A stretch of DNA of 14,927 nt, from NCBI GenBank assembly GCA_050739575.1, contig JBOIBN010000056.1:1-14927 (forward strand), written 5' to 3'. Within the stretch, counting starts at the first letter, position 1. Each line of letters opens with the position of its first letter. Origin of the DNA: JBOIBN01 sp050739575 (GTDB lineage Bacteria > Pseudomonadota > Gammaproteobacteria > JAKDMP01). Of the stretch, positions 7,084 to 14,308 are shown piece after piece. The notes under the pieces are model-generated. The model did no database searches. It saw only the letters and a program-made list of their open reading frames with translations, and was not told the DNA's origin. Both the position numbers and the translations under genes were made by a program.

Positions 7084-7112
7084 GGTCTAGCACCGGTCGG
7101 GCAGGTTGTCAA
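7084..7112 (-). promoter_or_regulatory. Sigma70-like promoter of the SpvB/RHS gene
   Basis: A perfect -35 box TTGACA (7112-7107) is followed by a 17-bp spacer and TAGACC (7089-7084), a weak -10 that keeps the first two bases and the A at position four of TATAAT. Transcription would begin near 7077 and leave an untranslated leader of about 84 nt. The -35 and spacing are good, the -10 poor, so an activator may be needed. Confidence 0.42.
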
Positions 7113-7409
7113 GCGCTGCTAGGAATCAATGCCAAATTCGACTTCCCGCCAAGGTTTTATTGGCAATTCTGCGCCAAATAGGTTGCATACTCGGGGGTAT
7201 TGACGTCGCCTCGGTCAGGAATGCACCCGACCGAAAGCTCTCGCTCAGCAGATCGGACGTGTTCCGGCCGTTGACCGCGCACGCGAGTGCTTGCTGGTCG
7301 GTGGTGAAATTATCGTTCGGCCGGCAGAGACGAACCAGACCCAGACAAAATAGCTGAACGTCCGCAACTGTTCGCTTTTCCCGCCACCGCGGAAATGCGA
7401 TAGCTTTCT
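7113..7409. other. Intergenic region between bioA and the SpvB/RHS gene
   Basis: No gene is supported here. Open frames on both strands exist but have no ribosome-binding site and no recognisable family; the minus frame is a run-on of a bioA shadow frame. The notable content is a cluster of GCCAA/TTGGC pentamers at 7131-7135, 7148-7152, 7160-7164 (inverted) and 7173-7177, 19 to 66 bp upstream of the proposed -35 box. This could be an operator. The rest shows nothing I can name. Confidence 0.5.
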
Positions 7410-7438
7410 GATCCGATGCGGTGCGGTAGCATCGGATC
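7410..7438 (-). terminator. Hairpin directly after bioA, possible terminator
   Basis: GATCCGATGC and its exact complement GCATCGGATC form a 10-bp perfect stem around a 9-nt loop. The stem begins one base after the bioA TAG stop. The minus-strand sequence after the stem (AGAAAGC) has no U tract, so this is not a classic intrinsic terminator. It may instead protect the 3' end of the bio mRNA or work with Rho. Confidence 0.4.
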
Positions 7439-7439
7439 G

Positions 7440-8795
7440 CTAATTTCGGGTGGCGGCCGTGATCGCTTCGCGGGTCACGCGGCCGAGGTGGGCGATGTCC
7501 TCGCGCGTGAGCACATAGGGCGGCATCCAGTAGACGACGTTCCCGAGCGGACGCAGCCAGCATTCGTGTGTGAGTCCGTATTGATAGACGCGGATGCCGC
7601 GCCGCTCCTGCCAGGGATAGCTTTCGCGCGGGCGCTTGCATACCATTTCGATCGCGAGAATCATGCCGGTCTGACGCACGTCGCCCACGTGCGGATGATC
7701 GCGTAGTGTCTCGGCTTCGTCCCTCATCCACTTTGCACGTTCGCCGTTCGCGGCGAGCACGTCGCCGCACTGAAAGAGATCGAGTGTTGCCAGCGCCGCC
7801 GCGCAGGCGAGCGGATTGCCGGTGTAGCTGTGCGAATGCAGGAACGCGCGTTCGATACGGTTGTAGTCGTCGTAGAAGGCGCGGTAGATTTCTTCGCGCG
7901 TCAGCACCGCCGCGAGCGGCAGGAAGCCGCCCGTGATGCCCTTGGACAACAAGAGGAAGTCCGGCGTGATCCCGGCCTGCTCGCTGGCGAAAAGCGTCCC
8001 CGTGCGTCCGAAGCCGACGGCGATCTCGTCGGCGATGAGATGCACCTGATAGCGGTCGCAGGCCTCGCGCAGCAATGTGAGATAAACGGGGTGATACATG
8101 CGCATGTTGCCCGCGCACTGCACGAGCGGCTCCAGAATCACCGCCGCGATGTCTTCGTGATGCGCGGCGAGCATCGCGCCCATTGCGGCAAACTGCCGGC
8201 GGGCAAAGTCTTCAGCGCTTTCGCCCGGTTCCGCCAACCAGGCATCGGGAGAGGGGGCGATCAGTGCTTCGCGCAGGAGTGGACGGTACACGTCCTTGTA
8301 AAGCGTGACGTCGCCGACGCCGAGCGCGCCGAGCGTTTCGCCGTGATAACCGTTGGCCAACGCCACGAAACGATGTTTTCCTGTTCGCCCGACGTTGCGC
8401 CAATAGTGAAAGCTCATCTTGAGCGCCGCCTCGACCGCGGCGGAACCAATGTCAACATAAAAGCAGCGGGTAAGTCCGGGCGGTGCAAGCGCGATCAGCC
8501 GTTCCGAGAGTTCGATTACCGGTGCATGCGTCGCGCCCGCGAGCAGCACGTGTTCCAGCGTTTTCGCCTGTTCGGCGATGCGGTCCGCGATGACCGGATT
8601 GGCATGGCCGAAGAGATTCACCCACCAGGAACTGACGGCATCGAGATAGCGGCGGCCTTCGAAGTCGTACAACCATGCTCCTTCACCGCGCGCAATCGGA
8701 ATCAGCGGCAGCCACTCGTGATCCTTCATCTGCGTGCAGGGATGCCATACGACCGCGAGATCGCGGTCGCTCCAGCGTTCGTTTTCAGAAGCCAT
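7440..8795 (-). CDS. bioA: Adenosylmethionine-8-amino-7-oxononanoate aminotransferase (DAPA synthase)
   Basis: Class III PLP aminotransferase that converts KAPA to DAPA using S-adenosylmethionine as the amino donor, in the cytoplasm. The 451-residue product has the N-terminal WHPCTQMKDHEWLP motif, SSWWVNLFGH (the tryptophan pair typical of BioA, about 56-64), the cofactor-binding IADEIAVGFGRTG (Asp256) and the PLP lysine in LLSKGITGG (Lys285). The start at 8795 was chosen because GGAG lies 6 nt upstream and homology begins there; the frame is open further upstream without similarity. It overlaps the end of bioD by 11 nt and is the last gene of the operon. One oddity: the phosphate-binding loop reads DIGSAAVEAALK, where an Asn or Ser is more usual at the Ile position. 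Confidence 0.96.
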   Translation of the reverse strand: MASENERWSDRDLAVVWHPCTQMKDHEWLPLIPIARGEGAWLYDFEGRRYLDAVSSWWVNLFGHANPVIADRIAEQAKTLEHVLLAGATHAPVIELSERLIALAPPGLTRCFYVDIGSAAVEAALKMSFHYWRNVGRTGKHRFVALANGYHGETLGALGVGDVTLYKDVYRPLLREALIAPSPDAWLAEPGESAEDFARRQFAAMGAMLAAHHEDIAAVILEPLVQCAGNMRMYHPVYLTLLREACDRYQVHLIADEIAVGFGRTGTLFASEQAGITPDFLLLSKGITGGFLPLAAVLTREEIYRAFYDDYNRIERAFLHSHSYTGNPLACAAALATLDLFQCGDVLAANGERAKWMRDEAETLRDHPHVGDVRQTGMILAIEMVCKRPRESYPWQERRGIRVYQYGLTHECWLRPLGNVVYWMPPYVLTREDIAHLGRVTREAITAATRN

Positions 8796-9468
8796 CGAGT
8801 ACTCCGGCAAGTTGCAAATACCCGGCCGTCGCCGTGGCAGTCGGACAATCGAGGTGCGGTATCCGCCCGAGGCAGGGTGCGGCGATGCGGACTTCGAGCG
8901 TAGCAAGGTTCTCCTCACGCCGTTCCATGGCCGGACCAATCGTATTCGCGACCCAGCCGGCGAGCGTGCAACCAGCGGCGCGGATTGACTCCGCGCTCAA
9001 GAGCGCGTGATTGAGGCAGCCGAGCCGTAGCCCCACGACGAGCACCACGGGCAGTCCGAGCGCGGCCGCCAGCGCGGGAACGTCGAAATCCGGCGCGAGC
9101 GGCACGCGCCAGCCGCCGACGCCTTCGACGACCAGCACGTCGGCGCGGGCGGCGAGCGAATGCGCCGCGCGCAGGATGGTTTCGAGCTCCATCGCAATGC
9201 CAGTCTCGGCCGCCGCGATGTGCGGTGCAATGGGCGGGGCAAAACAGTACGGATTCACCTCGACATAATCCGCCACGACATTGGAGGTGGCGATCAGGCA
9301 TTCGGCATCCTCGTTGCGCAGACCCTCTTCCGTTTCGTGTCCGCCGCTCGCGACCGGCTTCATCACAGCCGTTCGCAGACCGTGTTCGACGAATGCGTGC
9401 ACGATCCCCGCAGCAACAACGGTCTTGCCGATCTCGGTATCCGTTCCGGTAACGAAGCAGCCGTTCAT
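8785..9468 (-). CDS. bioD: Dethiobiotin synthetase
   Basis: ATP-dependent carboxylase that closes the ureido ring of DAPA to give dethiobiotin. The 227-residue product, near the usual 220-240, carries the P-loop GTDTEIGKT (8-16), Lys37 in MKPVASG, NPYCFAPPIAPH, and VVEGVGGWRVPL, all diagnostic of BioD. The ATG at 9468 follows the bioC stop by one base (TGA-G-ATG), so translation is coupled. The frame is open 18 codons further upstream inside bioC, but similarity begins at MNGCFVTG. Its 3' end overlaps bioA by 11 nt. Confidence 0.96.
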   Translation of the reverse strand: MNGCFVTGTDTEIGKTVVAAGIVHAFVEHGLRTAVMKPVASGGHETEEGLRNEDAECLIATSNVVADYVEVNPYCFAPPIAPHIAAAETGIAMELETILRAAHSLAARADVLVVEGVGGWRVPLAPDFDVPALAAALGLPVVLVVGLRLGCLNHALLSAESIRAAGCTLAGWVANTIGPAMERREENLATLEVRIAAPCLGRIPHLDCPTATATAGYLQLAGVLDGF

Positions 9469-9469
9469 C

Positions 9470-10285
9470 TCATCGGCGCGGTAGCGCAATGGGTGTCCAC
9501 GCCGTACCGTACACGACTTCATATGTGGCCGGCAGCCGATCCGCGATGCGGAAACGTTCGTAAGCGTATTCGAATGCCGCGAGTCGCCGCGGGCCGGTGA
9601 GTCCGCGCGCTCGACCCGCGGTCGAGTTATGCGCGCCGATCGCCTTCAGATCGCGCATCAGGTCGCGCACGTTCGCGTAGGTCAGGGTGATGTGCTCGAC
9701 ATCCATCACGGGTTCGGCGAAGCCGGCGCGGATCAGGGCGTCGCCGATATCGTGCATATCGATGAAACGGTTCACGTGGTTGTATTCGTCCACCTCGGCC
9801 CAGGCAGTGCGCAGTTCCTTCAGGGTATCGGGTCCGAAGGTGCTGAACAGGAACAGGCTGCGTTCACCGAGCACGCGCTGCACTTCTTGGAAGACAGCGT
9901 CTGGATCGGGGCACCATTGAAGGACGAGATTGCAGAAGACGAGATCGAAACGCGCGGCGGCAAACGGCAACTGCGCGGCATCGGCGGCGACGCCGGCGAC
10001 GCGCCGGAAGCGCGGGCGATGCCGGCGCGCCCGCCGGAGCATGCCGCCCGCCGCGTCGGCGAGCACCAATTCGGCCTTGCGATAGTGTTTCGCGAGCGGC
10101 TTGAGAGCATGGCCGGTGCCGCCGCCCAGATCGAGAATCCGGGCAGGCTCAAGCGTCGTGAGTTCGAGTCGCTCGAGCAGCCGGGCGCGAACCTCGGCCT
10201 GAAGCACGGCCGCCCGATCGTAGCCGCCCGCCGCCTGTTCGAAGGCGCTGCGAACCGCGCGCGGATCGAGTTCAGCGGGATCCAT
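9470..10285 (-). CDS. bioC: Malonyl-ACP O-methyltransferase
   Basis: SAM-dependent methyltransferase that methylates malonyl-ACP so that fatty acid synthesis can build the pimeloyl chain. The 271-residue product has the BioC-type N-terminus (VRSAFEQAAGGYDRAAVLQ), SAM motif I ILDLGGGTGHA (50-60), ADAAGGML, and FDLVFCNLVLQWCPDP, which resembles the motif region unique to BioC. The C-terminal part (NVRDLMRDLKAIGAHN) is also typical. Gly replaces the more common Cys in the DLG-C/G-GTG motif, which the family tolerates. Its start overlaps the 3' end of bioH by 14 nt. Confidence 0.94.
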   Translation of the reverse strand: MDPAELDPRAVRSAFEQAAGGYDRAAVLQAEVRARLLERLELTTLEPARILDLGGGTGHALKPLAKHYRKAELVLADAAGGMLRRARRHRPRFRRVAGVAADAAQLPFAAARFDLVFCNLVLQWCPDPDAVFQEVQRVLGERSLFLFSTFGPDTLKELRTAWAEVDEYNHVNRFIDMHDIGDALIRAGFAEPVMDVEHITLTYANVRDLMRDLKAIGAHNSTAGRARGLTGPRRLAAFEYAYERFRIADRLPATYEVVYGTAWTPIALPRR

Positions 10286-11033
10286 CGTGAATCGCGGCGA
10301 GAAAGTCGGCCATTACCGCCCGAAACTCATCGGGCTGCGAAAGAAACGGCGCATGCGCGGCCTCGGGAAACAACTCGAGCCGCCCATCGGCAAGCCCTGC
10401 GGCGGTGGCGCGTGCCGCCTCCGAGTGCACGAGCCGATCATGGGCGCCGGCAACGAGCAAAACCGGCATGCGGATATGCGCAAGCGCAGCGCGCCAGTCC
10501 ATCGTCTCCAGCAGCGAGAGCCCATCGGCCAGCGCCTCGGGGCTCGCCCGGCCGCGCGCAGCGAGCGCCGTTTTCAATCCGCGCAGACCCTTGCGCCCGG
10601 CAGCGCTGGCGACGACCTGAAGGGTCATGAAATCGTTGACGGCGTCCACGGGATCGCGGGCGAGATCCGCGGCCATGCGTTCGAGCCGCTCGCGCGGCAG
10701 GCCCTGCGGCCAGCCGGGCCGCGCCATAAAGGTGGCGGCACCGGTCACCATGATCATGGCGGCGATCCGTTCCGGCGCACGGGAGGCGGCGCCGAGCGCG
10801 AGCAGCGATCCCAGCGACCACCCCAGCCAGATAGAGCGTACCGGCGCTTCCGCGAGCAAGCGGTCAATGAGTTCGCCGGCATCGCGGCCGAGCCGTTCGC
10901 CCCGGCGAAGACCGTGACCGGGCAGATCCGGCGCGACGAACCGACGGCCCGCGAAGTCCGCGCGTAGCGAATCGAACACGGCGGCGTTGAGCGCCCAGCC
11001 GTGCAGCGCGAAAACAGGCAGTGGCTCAGTCAT
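10272..11033 (-). CDS. bioH: Pimeloyl-ACP methyl ester carboxylesterase
   Basis: Alpha/beta hydrolase that removes the methyl ester from pimeloyl-ACP methyl ester, ending chain growth and releasing pimeloyl-ACP to BioF. The 253-residue product is close to the E. coli length of 256. The catalytic triad is visible: Ser73 in GWSLGS, Asp199 in AGAHDRLV and His227 in AAHAPFLSQP. The oxyanion-side HGWALN motif is at 11-16. The ATG at 11033 overlaps the bioF stop by 8 nt. The frame is open 13 codons upstream, but those residues come from bioF coding sequence. Adjacency to bioC and bioF distinguishes it from generic esterases. Confidence 0.94.
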   Translation of the reverse strand: MTEPLPVFALHGWALNAAVFDSLRADFAGRRFVAPDLPGHGLRRGERLGRDAGELIDRLLAEAPVRSIWLGWSLGSLLALGAASRAPERIAAMIMVTGAATFMARPGWPQGLPRERLERMAADLARDPVDAVNDFMTLQVVASAAGRKGLRGLKTALAARGRASPEALADGLSLLETMDWRAALAHIRMPVLLVAGAHDRLVHSEAARATAAGLADGRLELFPEAAHAPFLSQPDEFRAVMADFLAAIHDGSR

Positions 11034-12195
11034 GCGCGGCGAGCGCTTCGGTGAGCGCGACGACGAGACCATCTACTTGCGCCTCGTCGTGCGCGGCAGA
11101 TAATGACACCCGCAGCCGTGCCGCGCCCTCGGGTACCGTCGGCGGACGGATGGCGGGCACGTAATAGCCGCGCGTATTCAATGCCTGCGCGACGACAAGC
11201 GCGCGCGCGGCGTCGCCTACCGCAAGCGGCTGGATCGGCGTGAACGATTCCATGAGCGGCAATCCGGCTGCGGCGGCCGCGGCCCGGAAGCGCGCCACCA
11301 GCGACGCGACATGCTCGCGCCGCCAACCCTCTTCACGCAGCACGGCAAGCGCTACGACCAGGGCTTCGGCAAGAGCCGCCGGCAACGCCGTCGTGTAAAT
11401 GTAAGACCGCGCGCGATTGACGAGCGTTTCAATCAATGCGCGGCTGCCGGCGACAGCGGCGCCGAAGACGCCGAGTGCCTTGCCGAAGGTCACCACCAGC
11501 GCCGGAACCTCTTCGACATCGAGCTGCAGACGTTCGATGCTGCCGCGGCCCGTTGCTCCGAGCACACCGAAACCGTGGGCGTCGTCCACGATCAGCGTCG
11601 CATTCGTATCACGTGCCAATGCCGCAAGCTCCACGAGCGGCGCGAGATCGCCGTCCATGCTGAATACGCCGTCGGTCGCGATCAGCACGCGGCCGTACGC
11701 CGCGCGTACTTGTGTGCGGACTGCTTCGGCATCGGCGTGTGCATAGCGCAATAGATGCGCGCGCGAAAGGATCGCCGCATCGATCAGCGAAGCATGGACG
11801 AGCCGATCCGCAACGACGGTGTCGCCGCGCCTCGCGAGCGCACCGATCAAACCGAGGTTCGCCATATAGCCCGTCGAAAATAGGAGCGCAGATTCGCGTC
11901 CGAGAAAATCCGCGAGCGCCTCCTCGAAGGCCGCGTGCGCTCGTGTGTGGCCGCCCAGAAGATGCGCCGCACCCGCGCCCACGCCCCAGCGTTCGGCACC
12001 GGCGGCGAGCGCGGCCGCGATGCGCGGATGCCCGGCCAGGCCGAGATAATCGTTGGCGGCAAAATTGACAAGCCGTCGGCCGCCGACTTCGATCACGGGA
12101 AACGCACTCAGCCCGCGGGCGACGAGCCGGCGGCGAAGCGCGCGGCGATCCAGCGCTTCGAGTTCGCCTTCCAGTCGCTCTTCGAACGGGTTCAT
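11026..12195 (-). CDS. bioF: 8-amino-7-oxononanoate (KAPA) synthase
   Basis: PLP-dependent alpha-oxoamine synthase that condenses pimeloyl-ACP with L-alanine to KAPA. The 389-residue product has NFAANDYLGL (44-53), GGHTRAHAAFE, STGYMANLG, TDGVFSMDGD, the cofactor Asp204 and His207 in IVDDAHGFG, and the PLP lysine Lys239 in TFGKALGVFG. These fit BioF, whose close relatives Kbl and HemA differ in context. The start is the ATG at 12195, which shares the four bases ATGA with the bioB stop. The frame is open 47 codons further upstream inside bioB without similarity. Confidence 0.96.
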   Translation of the reverse strand: MNPFEERLEGELEALDRRALRRRLVARGLSAFPVIEVGGRRLVNFAANDYLGLAGHPRIAAALAAGAERWGVGAGAAHLLGGHTRAHAAFEEALADFLGRESALLFSTGYMANLGLIGALARRGDTVVADRLVHASLIDAAILSRAHLLRYAHADAEAVRTQVRAAYGRVLIATDGVFSMDGDLAPLVELAALARDTNATLIVDDAHGFGVLGATGRGSIERLQLDVEEVPALVVTFGKALGVFGAAVAGSRALIETLVNRARSYIYTTALPAALAEALVVALAVLREEGWRREHVASLVARFRAAAAAAGLPLMESFTPIQPLAVGDAARALVVAQALNTRGYYVPAIRPPTVPEGAARLRVSLSAAHDEAQVDGLVVALTEALAAHD

Positions 12196-13199
12196 CCCGC
12201 CGCGAGCTTGTCCGCCGGCGTCTCGGCACGTAGTCCGAGGCGGGCGAAGAGCGTGCGGTCGGCGTCGGCTTCCGGATTGGGCGTGGTCAGCAATTTCTCG
12301 CCGTAGAAAATGGAGTTCGCCCCGGCGAAAAAACACAGCGTTTGCAACTCGTCGCTCATCTGCGTGCGCCCCGCCGCGAGACGTACATGTGCGAGCGGCA
12401 TGAGCACGCGCGCCGTTGCGATCGTGCGCACGAACTCCAGCGGATCCACTCTGGCGCTGCCCGCGAGCGGCGTGCCCTCCACCTGCACCAGTTCGTTGAT
12501 CGGCACGCTTTCAGGATGTTCCGGCAGCGTCGCGAGCTGGTGCAGCAAGCCGATGCGATCGGCGGCCGATTCGCCGAGCCCGACGATGCCGCCACAGCAG
12601 ACCTTGATGCCGGCCGCACGCACGTTCGCAAGCGTATCGAGCCGATCCTGATACGTTCGCGTCGTAATGATCTCGCCGTAGAACTCGGGCGAAGTATCGA
12701 GATTGTGATTGTAGTAATCGAGCCCGGATTCGGCCAGCCGTTCGGCCTGTGCATCGCTCAGCATGCCGAGCGTGAGACAGGTTTCCATGCCGAGCGCCTT
12801 CACCTCGCCGATGAGCGGAAGGATGCGCTCGAGATCGCGGTCCTTCGGTCGGCGCCAGGCCGCACCCATGCAAAAACGTGTCGCACCGGACGCGTGCGCA
12901 GCGCGGGCACGCTCCATTACGGTCGCGGCGTCGGCTAGCGTTTCGTTCTCGACACCGGTGTGATAACGCACGCTCTGCGGACAGTACTTGCAGTCTTCCG
13001 GGCAACCCCCGGTCTTGATCGAGAGCAACGTCGAAATCTGCACCGCGTTCGGATCGAACACGGCGCGGTGGACGGACTGCGCGCGGAAGAGAAGATCGTT
13101 GAGCGGCGCGTGATAAAGCGCCGCGATCTCCTCCCGGCTCCAGTCGTGTCGGATCAGGACAGGATCTGCTTCCGCCATATATGCAAGTACCTCAGGCAT
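12192..13199 (-). CDS. bioB: Biotin synthase (radical SAM)
   Basis: Radical SAM enzyme that inserts sulfur into dethiobiotin to make biotin. The 335-residue product carries the [4Fe-4S] motif CPEDCKYC (Cys66, Cys70, Cys73). It also has the segments that supply the [2Fe-2S] ligands: TRFCMGAAW, METCLTLG, IKVCCGGIVG and the Arg in VRLAAGRTQM. The YYNHNLDTSPEFY signature is intact. The annotated start (13199) has no clear Shine-Dalgarno. The Met 7 codons later (13178) follows GAGG at 11 nt and could be the real start; no conserved residue is affected. The 83-bp gap to sspB holds a GAAGCGCTTC palindrome but no sequence I recognise as a BirA operator. bioB is the first gene of the bio operon. Confidence 0.96.
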   Translation of the reverse strand: MPEVLAYMAEADPVLIRHDWSREEIAALYHAPLNDLLFRAQSVHRAVFDPNAVQISTLLSIKTGGCPEDCKYCPQSVRYHTGVENETLADAATVMERARAAHASGATRFCMGAAWRRPKDRDLERILPLIGEVKALGMETCLTLGMLSDAQAERLAESGLDYYNHNLDTSPEFYGEIITTRTYQDRLDTLANVRAAGIKVCCGGIVGLGESAADRIGLLHQLATLPEHPESVPINELVQVEGTPLAGSARVDPLEFVRTIATARVLMPLAHVRLAAGRTQMSDELQTLCFFAGANSIFYGEKLLTTPNPEADADRTLFARLGLRAETPADKLAAG

Positions 13200-13282
13200 T
13201 AAGTTAGTCTAGTGCATCGTCCGGCTTGGGTTTGGAACCTGAAAGGTGACGTAACAGAAGCGCTTCAGTACCCAGCCAGACT

Positions 13283-13675
13283 TTACTTCACGACAGTGAG
13301 GCGTGGACGATTCGAGCTATCACCACCGCTTTCGGGCGGTGTATCCGGCGACGGTTCCTCGCCGCCGAAGGCCAGCCCCTCTCCGGTCTCGCGCGCATAG
13401 AGGCCGAGTACCGCGGCGATTGGAACGTGGATCCGGTGCGTGGCTGCGCCGAAACGGGCGCGAAATTCGATCGCCTCGTTGCCAAGTTCCAACCCCTCGG
13501 TAGCCTGCATGCTGATGTTGAACACCAGACGACTATCGTTTGCGTAACCGCCCGGTGCCTCGACACCGGGCGCCGTGGTGTTTACGATAATTTGCGGCGT
13601 CAGTCCGCTGTCCACGAGCCACTCGTAATAGGCGCGCAGAAAATAAGGACGCTGCGCCGGGCGCGGCGTATTCAC
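13283..13675 (-). CDS. sspB: Stringent starvation protein B / ClpXP specificity adaptor
   Basis: Adaptor that delivers ssrA-tagged peptides from stalled ribosomes to the ClpXP protease in the cytoplasm. The 130-residue product starts RPYFLRAYYEWLVDSGLTP after a short lead and continues with IIVNTTAPGV, LVFNIS, IEFRARFGA and VPIAAVLGLYARETGEG, all matching the SspB fold. An acidic, Pro/Ser/Gly-rich linker (GGEEPSPDTPPESGG) then leads to the terminal RPRLTVVK, the ClpX-binding tail. The start is the GTG at 13675, which overlaps the sspA stop (GTGA). The frame is open well upstream inside sspA, but similarity begins only here. Confidence 0.95.
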   Translation of the reverse strand: MNTPRPAQRPYFLRAYYEWLVDSGLTPQIIVNTTAPGVEAPGGYANDSRLVFNISMQATEGLELGNEAIEFRARFGAATHRIHVPIAAVLGLYARETGEGLAFGGEEPSPDTPPESGGDSSNRPRLTVVK

Positions 13676-14271
13676 ACGGCCGCCATCGCACGCTCGACTC
13701 CGGTCAGCGAGAGGACGAAGTTCGGGCGTTTGAACACGCGTTGCATGTAGGCGCGAAGCGCACGCGCCTCGCGCGGCAAGGGAATTCCAAGCGAGGGCAA
13801 TCGCCACAGAACCGGCGCCGTGATGCAATCGGCGAGCCCGTAGCTTTCGCTCAGCAGAAACGGCGCCACTGCGAAGACCTCGTCGCTCGCGACGAGGGTC
13901 TCGCCGAGCGCATGCCGCGCGCGAGTCTTCTCCCGACCCGTGCCGCTCACGATCTGACGACACTGTGCGTACCAGTCCCCGCCGACCTCGCTGATAAACA
14001 GGCGCACCCGCGCTCGCAACGCGGGATCGGGCGCCATGAGCGGGGGATGCGGGTAGCGGTCATCCAGATACTCGGCGATGATGCGCGGATCGTAAAGCGT
14101 GACCTCGCGCGTGACGAGCGTCGGCATGCTGCCGTAAGGATTGAGATTGAGCAGATCGTCGGGCAGCGTTCGTCCACTCACCTCGACCAGCTTCGCCGCC
14201 ACACCCTTCTCGGCCAGGATCAGACGCATGGCATGACCGGCAGGATCGTCCGGACGCGTGTAAAGAATCAT
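13672..14271 (-). CDS. sspA: Stringent starvation protein A (GST-fold RNA polymerase-associated protein)
   Basis: Glutathione-S-transferase-like protein that binds RNA polymerase and modulates stationary-phase and stress transcription. The 199-residue product begins MILYTRPDDPAGHAMRLILA and keeps the SspA-specific features: DLLNLNPYGSMPTLV, LYDPRIIAEYLDDRYPHPPLM (the PHPP motif of the conserved surface), DWYAQC, and LADCITAPVLWRLPSLGI. The usual length is about 205-215, so the N-terminus is slightly short. An in-frame ATG at 14370 would add 33 residues but would overlap murA by about 60 nt, and those residues are not conserved. It forms an overlapping pair with sspB. Confidence 0.95.
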   Translation of the reverse strand: MILYTRPDDPAGHAMRLILAEKGVAAKLVEVSGRTLPDDLLNLNPYGSMPTLVTREVTLYDPRIIAEYLDDRYPHPPLMAPDPALRARVRLFISEVGGDWYAQCRQIVSGTGREKTRARHALGETLVASDEVFAVAPFLLSESYGLADCITAPVLWRLPSLGIPLPREARALRAYMQRVFKRPNFVLSLTGVERAMAAV

Positions 14272-14308
14272 CCGGGCATCGCCGGGTGACGGCTGCGCCT
14301 CGTCCCGC

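Noticed and set aside
7126..8118. A 330-codon minus-strand open frame crossing the bioA 3' end
   Set aside because: Most of it is bioA read in another frame. The part beyond bioA has no start of its own and no recognisable family.
7830..8903. A 357-codon plus-strand open frame
   Set aside because: It is exactly antisense to bioA, whose motifs are unambiguous.
13676..13963. An N-terminal extension of SspB by 96 residues
   Set aside because: The extension is sspA read in another frame. The GTG overlapping the sspA stop gives the usual SspB N-terminus.
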